From NCBI GenBank assembly GCA_943735955.1, contig OX030956.1:2388412-2452411 (forward strand): a stretch of 64,000 bases of DNA, in the 5' to 3' direction. This DNA comes from Piscicola geometra. Its lineage: Eukaryota > Annelida > Clitellata > Hirudinida > Piscicolidae. The notes under the pieces are model-generated. The model was not told where the DNA came from. It saw only the letters and a list, made by a program, of their open reading frames with translations, and searched no databases. Below, piece after piece: positions 1 through 10,543 of the stretch; the first letter of the stretch is position 1; the number at the start of each line of letters is the position of its first letter. The position numbers and the translations under genes were made by a program.

Positions 1-1946
1 GACAGGGCGCCTTGTGGTCAAGGAATGCGAAGAGTGTTTGTTGGAGGGGGTGGCTTGGCTTGGCTGCCTCCTCCTCCTCCTTCTGGCCGGTGAGCAGACA
101 TTGGTACTTGGCGAGCAGGGCTGCCACCACCACGCCCCGGTGACTTCCGTTCCGCTTCGCAGTGACCGCCCACTCACACAACAGCGTCACCAGAGCCTCG
201 TCCACCACTCCCTGCTGTGGTTGTGGTTGTGATGGTTGAAAGTGCTGTTGTGGTGGTTGAAAGTGTTGTTCTGGTTGTAGTGGTGGTTGAGTTTTGCGGT
301 GGCTTAAAGTGTTGTGATGGTTGGGGCAAAAAAATCCTTCTGTTAGACGTGCTGATGATTGATAAGCCTACACTCCCCTCCCAACCTCCTCATCATCTCC
401 CACCCCCTCCCAACCTCCTCATCATCTCCCACCCCCTCCCAACCACCTCTCCATCTCCCACCCCCTCCCAACCACTTCTCCATCTCCCATCCCCTCCCAA
501 CCTCCTCATCATCTCCCACCCCCTCCCAACCACCTCTCCATCTTCTCTCCCTCCTGTGAAGAGATGGTTGAAGAGTGAATCAAGGTTGGCGTTGTTGTCG
601 ACCCGTTCGAAGTTGTGTTGGTCTAGAGCCTCGAGGCACGTCAACAGGTGGCTTACCGCCGCGCCTGTGTTGCGTTGTGATGGAGTGGTTGTGGTGTAGT
701 TGTGTCTTGAATGTGGTTGTGGTGTAGTTGTGTTGGAGTGGTTGTGGTGTAGTTGTGTTGGAGTGGTTGTGGTGTAGTTGTGTCTTGAATGTGGTTGTGG
801 TGTAGTTGTGTCTTGAATGTGGTTGTGGTGTAGTTGTGTCTTGAATGTGGTTGTGGTGTAGTTGTGTCTTGAATGTGGTTGTGGTGCCGTTGTGTTGGAA
901 TGGTTGTGGTGTAGTTGTGTTTTGAATGTGGTTGTGGTGTAGTTGTGTTGGAGTGGTTGTGGTGTAGTTGTGTCTTGAATGTGTTGGAGTGGTTGTGGTG
1001 TAGTTGTGTCTTGAATGTGGTTGTGGTGGTTGTGTTCTTTGTTGTGTTGTTGTTGTTGTAGTTTTAGTTGTTGTGTTGGTAGTGGTTGTGTTGGTTGCGG
1101 TTGTGCTGGTTGTAGTGGTTGTGTTGGTGGTGGTGATATTAGTCGTTTTAATGTGGTGATTGTAGTTGTGTTGATGGAGGTTGTCCTTCCACTCAACAAG
1201 CACCTCCCCTCCACTCAGCAAGCACCTCCCCTCCACTCAGCAAGCACCTCCCCTCCACTCAACAAGCACCTCCCCTCCACTCAACAAGCACCTCCCCTCC
1301 ACTCAACAAGCACCTCCCCTCCACTCAGCAAGCACCTCCCCTCCACTCAGCAAGCACCTCCCCTCCACTCAACAAGCACCTCCCCTCCACTCAGCAAGCA
1401 CCTCCCCTCCACTCAACAAGCACCTCCCCTCCACTCAACAAGCACCTCCCCTCCACTCAGCAAGCACCTTCATTCGACTGCCTAGCGACGGCCCACTTGG
1501 CTTCGACGATGCCACTCCTGCGCACGATCTGCTCCTCCACCACCTCCAGCATGTCCCTCGTCTGTGTGGTGGTGTGCAGGAGCAGTGTCACGTGGAATTT
1601 TTGCGCTTTATACACGGTGTTTTCTGGTACTCAATAACCCACACAGCATTCCTGTTATACAGCGGCTTAAACGCAAACTGACTAGAGATGAGCCAAAGAC
1701 CCCCCTCCACCCCCACCTCATCGTTGTCCTCGGCCCAGGGCATGGGCAGCATGGAGGGCCGACAGGGCAGGAAGTCCAAGGGCGACCCGTTGAAGTGCGA
1801 GGTGGGCTTCGAGTCGCCCAGGTTGTGCCACACTAGAGCCCCTGTGTGTGGTTTGGAGTGTACACTTGAGCATTCAAACACGCACACAGAAACACACACA
1901 CGCATATACACAAACACACACACAACCTCCTCTCCCCCCCCCCCCC

Positions 1947-2033
<87 letters not shown>

Positions 2034-4182
2034 ACAGGTACCAGGACAGGAAAGCATGATGGCGTGCAGGAGGGAGGAGAAGGTCATGACGAGGCCTCTG
2101 TGCTGGGGACAGTTGGAAGACACCGTGAAGGTGCCGCTGTGTGGGGTCGTCGCAGCCAGTTCTCTGTGGGTGAGTGGATGGATGGATGGGTGTGGATGGG
2201 TGGGTGGGTGTGGATGGGTGAGTGGGTGTGGATGGGTGAGTGGGTGTGGATGGGTGAGTGGGTGGGTGGGTGTGGATGGGTTGGTGGGTGGGTGTGGATG
2301 AGTTGGTGGGTGGGTGGGTGAGTGGATGAGTTGGTGGGTGGGTGAGTTGGTGGGTGGGATCGTTAGTGGATGGTTTATTAAGTAAGTGGGTTGATAGATG
2401 AAAAATTGGTCAATGAATATTTATGAGATACTCACTTGCTGGTGGGCGTGGCATTACTGGCGAATGAGAAGGCTTCGTTGCACATGATTGACAGCTTGCG
2501 ACAACAAAAGTGCGCCAATTTTCGAGCCAGCATTTGAGACTGAATGAACTCTGGAACATACTGCAGGGATAGAGGGATGAGTGAAGAAAGGAGAGATGGA
2601 TGGATGAGGAGAGAATGGATGGATGGAAGGAAAGTAGGTTAGAGAAGTGAAAATGGAATAGTAGTAAAAAAGTGTGAGAAAGTTTTAGATTAATAAACAA
2701 TACTTTTAATACATTTGACATCATACTCGGAATATAAGCTGTAAATGTCAAATGTAGGCGACCACAACCACCACTACCCTCCTTCAACCACCACCACCAC
2801 AACCACCAGCAGCAGCAGCACCTTAACGACGAGCGCTAGGAGCATTTTGAGGACGATGGCGGGGCTCTTGGGCGAGGCGCACAGGCGTTCCAGCTGCTCG
2901 AGCATCCACGAGAACACCTCGTGCGTCTCCAACAGGCCCTCCTCGTGCATGCAGTGCAGCAGACGATACGCGTAGTTCCACTGCCGAGTGCTCAGGTCGA
3001 GGACCAAATCGCCGGGAGTCTGTCTGGCGCCGCCTGCCGTCAGGAATGAAGTGGTGAGTTTGGAGGTGGAGGAGGAGGAAGAAGAAGAGGAGGAAGAGGA
3101 GGAGAGGTGTTCGGTGATCTTGAAGAGTTGTTCCCGCATGTGACGTGTCAGTGCCAGCGTCCAATCTGTTGTGATGGTGGTTGGGTGTTGTTCACTTGTG
3201 GTTGTTGTTGTGGTGGTGGTGGATAGGTTGTCGCTGTAGTTGCTGTTTCAATTTCAGTCTCCGTTTAACACCAACTCACCCTTTCATCACAACAGAACCA
3301 CCCCGCTCCTACCACCACCACCATCATCATCACCACCACCATCATCATCATCACCACTACCACCAAAAACACCACCACAACAACTACCATCGTCACCGTC
3401 ACTCTCATCATCATCATCACCACCACCACCATCATCATCACCACCACCATCATCATCACCACCACCACCACCACCATCATCATCACCACCACCACCACCT
3501 CACCCATGAATGGATCCATCACTTGCCTCTTCTTCGACTTGGCAGTCTCAAAGAGGGCGGTGTTGTAGGCGTTGGTTACCTTTGGGTAGTGATGATGATG
3601 ATGGCGATGATGATGATGATCGTGGCGATGATGATGATGATGAAGATGAACATGAACATTATGGTCCCCATAATGATGATGAAGATCGCGTTAGGGATGA
3701 TGGTGAAAGTAAAGATCAAGATGATGATGAAGATGGTGATGATGATGGTGATAATGATGATGGTGGTGATGACGATGATGATGATAATGATGCAAACGAC
3801 CTTGATGAACCACACAGCTCTGAAGAGAGGCACATTTTCATCACACAACCTCACAAAAATCTCTTCTTTCTTGTTGAAAATGGGGATCTGAGTGATGATG
3901 ATGATGTTGGAAATGATGATGATGTTGGAAATGATGATGATGATGGAAATGATGATGATGATGGTGATGATGATGATTGTGTCAATGGATATGGTGTCAT
4001 CGGCAAATGCGATGGTGATGATGGAAATGATGATGATGCCACGATGGTGATGATAATGATGGTGACCTTCTTAGAAATGGAGATGAGTGATTTGTTGCTG
4101 GCCAAGTCTTCCTTCAACCACGTCTCAGATAGCTGCTTGTTCTTCGAGATGCCAATCTGTCATGGAGGTGATGATGATGATA

Positions 4183-4234
<52 letters not shown>

Positions 4235-5131
4235 CAATGGTCCTAATGACGATGGTGATGATAGTTTTAGTGGTGGCATAATGATGGTGCTGGTGGGGAT
4301 GATTATCACCATGGTGTTGTTTGTGGCAGTTAAGATGATGATGGTGAAAATGATGATGATAATAATGATGATGATGTTAATAATGATGACAATGATGATG
4401 ATGATGATGGAGTGCGTACGGGGTAGAAGTTGTCCTTGGTGTTGATGAGGGGCCTCTTCTTGGGCTGCTCGAGCACCGCACCCACCTCCTGCTTGCGTGC
4501 CAGCATCGACGAGAACGATGTGAACACCTGGAGGAAGTTGTCATGGAGTGATGGTGGTTGTGGTAATGGTGGTGGGAGTGGGGATGATGATATTGGTGGT
4601 GGTAAAGTAATATATTTTTAATGATAATAAATGAAGGAATAGACAAGAAGGATGAGGTTGAAATAGGGTGGTGTGGTAAAAGAGGCTGTTTCGTATGTAA
4701 CCAAAAAAGATGAAATAAAATTGCGTAAAAAACTTTAAAAAAAATATAAGTACTTTTGAAGGAATAGTGACATTGTTGGTGAGAAGGTCTTTTGCTGAAC
4801 CAAACTGGAATTTAAATGATGAGAATAAATAGTTGAATAACATGAATTAATAATTTAAATTCTAAAAAAAGATTTTTTCTCACCTCTTCACTAATGATCA
4901 CTGGGTAGCTGAAGCCATGTTTGACACTTGATTGACTCAAGTCATCCTGAAAATATGAATTAATAAATATTATTTTATAAGATCGAATGCACTTTCTTCC
5001 CTTGAACATAACATTTTCATAAACTTTTTCACCTCTTTTTGTTTTTTGTCTTGGGGGTAAACTTCAGGACCGACATTTCCTAGTCTTGGTTTCTTGAGAG
5101 GGCGATTTTCTTGATTAGTAAACGCCGACAT
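1..5131 (-). CDS. MED12: MED12, N-terminal part (13 coding exons, 3' end beyond the window)
   Basis: Mediator kinase-module subunit; in known animals it activates Cyclin C-CDK8 through its N-terminus. Exons (minus): 5131-5033, 4946-4884, 4527-4420, 4156-4067, 3887-3801, 3579-3504, 3165-2822, 2560-2436, 2163-2042, 1841-1717, 1561-1468, 664-534, 211-1. All junctions agree in phase and give about 558 residues of a family usually above 2000. Recognisable segments are [10 protein letters not shown] and EVYPQD at the start, [76 protein letters not shown] and [16 protein letters not shown], in the same order as in vertebrate MED12. The ATG at 5131 starts the conserved N-terminus. A serine run of about 12 residues sits in the 344-nt exon. 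The donor at 1717 is the least certain junction. Confidence 0.93.
360..533. repeat. C/T-rich minisatellite in MED12 intron 12
   Basis: Imperfect tandem copies of about 24 bp built from CTCCCAACCTCC and TCATCTCCCA. On the MED12 strand this is a G-rich tract directly after the donor at 533. The other end of the intron (about 212-330) is A/C-rich. Confidence 0.85.
690..1140. repeat. GTTGTGGTGTAG minisatellite in MED12 intron 11
   Basis: Tandem, variable-length units built from GTTGTGGTGTAGTTGTGT with interspersed CTTGAATGTG. It lies next to the acceptor of the exon that starts at 664, so on the MED12 strand it is an ACAACCACA-rich tract. Long reading frames over it are artefacts of the repeat. 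Confidence 0.9.
1186..1467. repeat. 22-bp minisatellite in MED12 intron 11
   Basis: About 12 tandem units of 22 bp containing CCACTCARCAAGCACCTCCC, with A/G variation at one site. It begins directly at the donor side of the exon ending at 1468. Confidence 0.92.
1934..2036. repeat. Poly-C run followed by (CA)n, MED12 intron 9
   Basis: A run of 13 C is followed by an almost pure CA array of about 45 units. On the MED12 strand this is (TG)n starting a few bases after the donor at 2042. Confidence 0.95.
2170..2360. repeat. GGATGGGTGAGTGGGTG repeats, MED12 intron 8
   Basis: Degenerate tandem array of TGGATGGGTGAGTGGG-type units. On the MED12 strand it is CCCAYCCAC-rich and runs up to the acceptor at 2164. 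Confidence 0.85.
3312..3498. repeat. (CAT/CAC)n trinucleotide array, MED12 intron 6
   Basis: Mixed CAT and CAC triplets. On the MED12 strand the intron opens with GTGAGGTGGTGGTGG and closes with an ACCACCATCACAACAG acceptor. Confidence 0.92.
3588..4062. repeat. (GAT)n arrays flanking MED12 exon 5
   Basis: GAT/ATG triplet arrays at about 3588-3795 and 3892-4062, split by the exon at 3801-3887. The poly-Asp reading frame across them is not a gene; it is interrupted by the antisense exon. Confidence 0.9.
4165..4411. repeat. (GAT)n arrays, MED12 intron 3
   Basis: Two GAT-triplet blocks (about 4165-4235 and 4330-4411) between the MED12 exons ending at 4420 and starting at 4156. Confidence 0.9.
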
Positions 5132-6386
5132 TAATTATATTGCGATAAACTTAAAAATTAAGATATAGAACAAATATTCTCATTAAATAGGCTTATAAAC
5201 AGAACAATTTATTTAACCAAAGCATTGTTTAAAAGTGAATTGGAAAACGAAATGAGATAATTTAATTACTCAAAATATTGTTACAATTCAAAAAAAGTAA
5301 AATATATTATTAAACCTACTTATAAATACTTGTTTAAATATTTATATATACAGTATTCTCATCTTTATACAGCTCCCAGTTGCCACTACGACATCATCAT
5401 CACCATGGCAACACAAAACTTTTCACTTTGTCCTCTATAACTTGGCGTTTTTATTGTGTTATTCGCTATTTGAGAGAAACTGGTAGGCTACGTTGGCAAC
5501 GAGGGCATCTCTTGGTTGCAGTCTGTCAGGAGAGAGAAGATCAAACCCCAGTCGAACAAGTGGTCTCTCTTGGGTGTCATGCAATGCAGTTGGGAGGGGT
5601 GCCAGAGTTATATTAACTAACTCAATTTTTGGGAACGTTAAAGATTTAGCCTTTAAAATTAAAAATTATTTTGTAATTATTTTTAAATAAATTATATAAT
5701 TTTACATAATTGTTTTATTTTAATTAGTTTTTTTTAATGAATGTTGTTATTTTTCAGCTTATTTTTCATACATACTACTTTTTCACTCCTTTCCGTTGTG
5801 ATCTTTCCGGGCTCATCAATTTCTCGGTCATTCCACAAGAAAGAGACCAACTACCAGCATCCATAACTACACAAACTACTTTTCCACTACCCACCCTTTC
5901 TCTTGCCATTATTCCTTACCAACATCTCAACCCCTTCTACCCTTCCACACCTCCACTCAAGTCATTATATAAAACCCTCATCAATCACCCATTTATCCAC
6001 CAAACAATGAATCTACTCAGGCACAAAAGCTTTCTTCTCTACCTTATCAACCAAATCGACTTTTAACGCTTTGCATACCACCATTAAATTCTTGAAGGTT
6101 GTTCGGGTTCACTACTAATACTATTTCTCGTTGAATTGTTCATATCGTATTTTATCAGCACTGGCGCTGAGGTAGCGACCCGAAGAGACTCTTTCCGAGA
6201 CTAGCGTTGTTGTTGTTGTGGTATTGTTGTTGTTGTGGCATTGTTGTTTTTGTGTTGTTGTTGTGGCTGGTTTTCCATTTATTGTTACCTGTGGCCATCT
6301 CCAAGCACGTCTGCAGAAAGATCTTGAAATAAAACGAAGTCGATTTTTAAATATCGAGAAGAAGGAAAATTAATAAGACCCAATTG
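5132..6386. other. AT-rich DNA upstream of MED12
   Basis: Should hold the MED12 promoter and 5' UTR, but I see no convincing core element. A moderately GC-rich patch at about 5470-5610 and a repeated motif at about 6095-6145 (TTCGGGTTCAC, then TATTTCTCGTT) are the only structured parts. No supportable gene. Confidence 0.5.
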
Positions 6387-8451
6387 CAGTGGCGCAACCA
6401 GGGGGGGCTCAAGCCCCCCCCCAGACCTTTTCAAAGGGTCTCGCAATTTTTCGAAAATCGATGATTTTTTTTGGTGTTGGGGGGGGGGGGGGAGTAATGA
6501 ATTTTTCAATATGCCATAGGACAATGATATTTTCTCTGGATGGCCATCGGGTCTTTATCTCACGAAACATTTCATATATCAACACAGAACATAGAGATCC
6601 CACCAAAATTAACACTAACATGTCACAAATTCTGAGAAGAAATAGAGCACCACTAGACCTTAACTACACTTTTAAATCTTTACACTTTTTATATGTAAAT
6701 TTTTTAAGCCATGACACAGTATATAGAGAACAAATCAGATAGACAAAATAACTCTCGAGCTTTCAGAATATCCAACCTTCATGGAAAGGATGCAGAAAAT
6801 GTGCAAAGACAGCTCAAAATCACATCAACACATCAAGTTTACGTGCGTATCAGTCTGATCTCATTGCATGTATCGAACTGCAAGAATTCTTTTGAGCAAT
6901 AAGCCTTCAGCCCGAGTTGCATTATATGCTCGATGTTGTTCTGAGTCTGCCAGTTACTTCATCAGATGCAGAAAGAGCATTTTCTAAACTTCGGCTTATT
7001 AAAATTCATCTTAAGACGACTGTATCTACATGTCGTTTGCATAGCTTGTTTGAGAATATCTGCTACCAAAACCGCTACTGCACTTCTTCCAGTAAATGAA
7101 ATGGTGAAAAGATTTTCACATCTTGATCGAAAAATTATTTTGTAACTGAAAACACATAAAAATTTAGTTGAAACTAAATATTTGAAAAAAAATTATAGAC
7201 TGTTTAGGATCTCATATCAAACTTATTTTTTTCTTTTTTTCCTTAGTTTAAAAAATGATGACGTAACTTTAAGAATACTATGCAACTTAGTTTGTAGTTT
7301 TTCTTTTGTATCATTAATAAACTATCTAAGTTTTTTATCAATTATAATTGGTAGTTTTTGTTTAGCCCATTGACCGCCGCTAACCGAGAAAAAAAGTTAA
7401 AATGAATTTTACATTTAGATTTGCATTATATGGTTATAAGAATAACTCAAGCAAAATTGAAAACAATTATTTCATAAGTTTTAATGGGGCAAAATGCTGC
7501 GAAAGCGCAACGTGAGCGGGAAGTGTGACATAATTATGTACAGTAAGAAATCATAAATAAATTGATTCAAACCACATTTATTAAACAGAAATAAGTTTCA
7601 ATGGCGAATAGCTCGATAAAATTCAGACTTCAAATTATTTTATTTGTTATAATATTAATAATAATTATTTTAATTACAACAAAGCAAATTATTTAACGTG
7701 AGTTACAACAGCACTCATAAACTGTCGTGCTGTTTCAAAGACGACACTGTGGTCGAATGTTATCTTTATTTTAATTTTATATTCAACCTATGAGAGGTTA
7801 GAAAATTATATTCTTTTCAATAAAAGCTTCAAGTGTGAAACATTTGCGGTTTGAAATTTTTTATCGAAATATAAAAATCAACATTCATCTACAAAATTCA
7901 ACTTTTAATTTCAATTTTATAAATTTCATAATACATTAACATTAAAATAGCAAATTTTATTATTATTATAATGACTAGACTTATTAAAAATCATATGAAA
8001 TCATATTATGTCAAAGTTGCGAAAACGCACCATTGATTTTTAAAAACATTGAAAACGTTTTGCAAGTTATTTTGAATATTTAAAAAATTAATTCAAGTAT
8101 TAACTATCTTTTCACACCGAAATTAAGACTAAATTTGTATAAATATACTAAAAATCGGAAAAAAAAAATTGAACAATTATCTAAGCGAAGAAAGATTGTT
8201 TCGAGAAATTTTAAATGTGAACAGGATATAAAAGACTATAAATAATAAAATTGAAAAAGTTGAAATTTAACTTATAAAATTAAAATTTAAAATTTATTGT
8301 ACAAAATATGTGAAAAAACTCGGTATAAAAACAGCAAAAAAATATAAAAATTGATGTTGCAAAACGCAACAGCTGCGGTAAATGGATTAAACAATTATTT
8401 TTTTTTACTAAAGTTGAGCCCCCCCAGCATTTTTTGCTGGTTGCGCCCCTG
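6387..8451. mobile_element. hAT-type DNA transposon, decayed, with intact ends
   Basis: Both ends can be read directly. The left end CAGTGGCGCAACCAG and the reverse complement of the right end, CAGGGGCGCAACCAG, are terminal inverted repeats with one mismatch, followed in both by GGGGGGGCTCAA. The element is flanked by a perfect 8-bp target duplication CCCAATTG (6379-6386 and 8452-8459), the duplication size of the hAT superfamily. The right TIR contains a small hairpin, CCAGCA-T5-TGCTGG (8424-8440). The interior is AT-rich and holds only a transposase remnant at 6914-7099, so the copy cannot be autonomous. Confidence 0.92.
6914..7099 (+). pseudogene. hAT transposase C-terminal (dimerisation) domain remnant
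   Basis: The translated segment has LSLPVTSSDAERAFSKLRLI followed by KTTVSTCRLHSLFENI. This matches the hATC dimerisation signature (LPVTSA-AERSFS-L-LIK-LRST-RL). Stops upstream and the lack of the DDE-like core show it is a fragment. It supports the hAT assignment of the flanking element. Confidence 0.85.
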
Positions 8452-8459
8452 CCCAATTG

Positions 8460-10430
8460 CGTCCATGGCTCTATTGAAATGTTAGAAAAGTATTTATCGT
8501 CAGATAGAATTTTTTAATATAAAAAAACTAAATGAATAAAAACTATATTTGATTATATTATGCAAAACTAATTTGTTCAAACACTCTTCGACAACATCAT
8601 TTCCCATTATTCTGTTTAGTGATCATTAACTAGCTTTATAAAATTGTTTTTATAATGAAAACGGTTTTTAAAATCTGCCATTCACTTCTCACATTATTTA
8701 ATTGGTGATTACATCTAAAAACTAGTAGTAGTTAGCATGGTTCAGATGCTTTTGTGATCACATGTCGAAACACTTTGAAGCAGCCATTACTGCCTCATAA
8801 TCGTTCCTGCATGAAGCAATACGTGCTACTCTCAGAACCTGATTTCAGAAGATTGCCGTAAAACACCAATATACTCGTTCACTTTTAAATAAAAAAAATT
8901 CTAATTTAAGAAAATATAAGCATTTTTCACCTAGTTTCAATAATTTATTAAATGATAAATATAGAAATTCTTAGTCAAATTAAATTAGTCATCATACTAT
9001 TTTCCACCATAATTAACACTTTCCAGTGTTCAAAATGTATGTCCGAACTAAGAGTGCAAAAACTTATTTATCAATAGGACAGTGACTGAACATGATGAGT
9101 GTTTAGCAATGCATAAGCCGTCATGATCTACTGAGTCCTTGGAGGGGAGAGGGAGAAGCATTCGGGAACTACGTTTGTCCAAATTTAAAATTTCTCTTGC
9201 CCGAAACACCAATAAATTCAATATTGAAATATAATTATGTTAAAACTAATAAATTTCAAAGCATCTGAAACTGACAAGTTCCCAATGTGCATTGCACCCT
9301 AAGAATGACTTTTTATTGAGTGTGGTTCAATATCAGAATTTTATGAAGATGAAGAAGAAGAAATAGGCAGTTGTAACTTGTGGTCTGTTGTTTATAATTC
9401 CTCTGTAGTGCTGTTTTATGTTGAGTTTAGGCGTTTTTATGGCCAAAAGACAAACAAATCTTTGAAAAGTAAAGTTGAAAGGATTAAAAGTTCTTGCATT
9501 AAAGCAGCATTAATGCACCCTAATTAAGGAATCTTCAATCCCGCTCTTTCCTTGTTGAACAAGAATGCATGAAATGCTTGCTGCAGTCTCTCTACACGGC
9601 AGTATAGCTTGTTAGTTTTGTCATGTCTTTCAATAAATATCAAATTTCGCGACGTGACAGTAGTACAGGATTTCTCACTTATCCGTAAAGGAAAATATAC
9701 TTTCTATGAAGTATATTTATTTGTAAGATAATTTCAACGCCATTTTTATTTTAAAATAAGTTTTGATTTATAAAAATACAAATACACAAGACGAGAATAT
9801 TCTTGTAAACTGATTCTTTGAAACGCGTTTTCTAAATTTACAGTATAGATATTATTTTTGTCAAATATTCTTTCACATAAAAAGTTTTTTTCCATTTTTT
9901 CACTCTCAGCATTTTACCTTGGATGCTGTTTTTTTTATCGCACACCACATTTTCGTCGCTAAGTTTTATAATTGATTAGTTCTGAACTTGAATTAATTAA
10001 CTAATTATTAATACTTTTATGCAACCAAGTTCAGCTTCTGGTCAGTGGGCAGTGTGGATTAGTTAAGTATGATTTGGCAAGTTCCATCTTTTGTGATGTT
10101 TTAATAGTAACGGTTAATTCAATAATTTTACAGCACATCTTTATTCCGCGCGTACTAGATTTGAAATTCGAAATTGTCTGCAATTTTCACAGTTATTCAC
10201 CGAATAATTCAGCAGTAAAAGAATTCAGCCCCTACAATAATATGGTTTTCCCAACTTAATTTCCTTTTAAAACAATTTCCTACTCGAGTGTGTGGACGAG
10301 AAATAGTTGTTGAAGCAGGTCTACACAGATTGAGAATACGAACTCGCAAGAATACTTGACGGCTACGTGTGCACTGGTGACGAATGGCAGCGACCAGCAC
10401 AGGCTGCCTGGGACGCACTACACGAGTCTG
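8460..10430. other. AT-rich intergenic DNA
   Basis: No gene, RNA or clear repeat seen. Candidate polyadenylation signals for the minus-strand GPCR (TTTATT on the plus strand, about 10139) lie near the right end. Confidence 0.5.
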
Positions 10431-10435
10431 AGGGC

Positions 10436-10525
10436 TTGGAAGGGGAAGAGGAGGAGGGAGAGAAGGAGGAGGAGGAAGAGGAGAAGAAGGAGGGAGAGAA
10501 GGAAGAGGAAGAGGAGGAGGACTAG
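10436..10525. repeat. Purine-rich (GGA/GAA) tract in the 3' flank of the GPCR gene
   Basis: An almost uninterrupted AGGAGG/GAAGAGG tract immediately downstream (minus strand) of the GPCR stop codon; on the transcript strand it is polypyrimidine and probably in the 3' UTR. Confidence 0.85.
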
Positions 10526-10543
10526 GAGGAAGAGGAGTTGGAG

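Noticed and set aside
1833..2321. Open frames rich in His/Thr, Cys/Val or Cys/Gly over (CA)n and GGATGGGTG arrays
   Set aside because: They arise because dinucleotide repeats have no stops in two frames; the region is a MED12 intron and exon on the opposite strand.
3510..4445. Plus-strand poly-Asp protein of 311 codons
   Set aside because: GAT microsatellite read-through across antisense MED12 exons 3-6.
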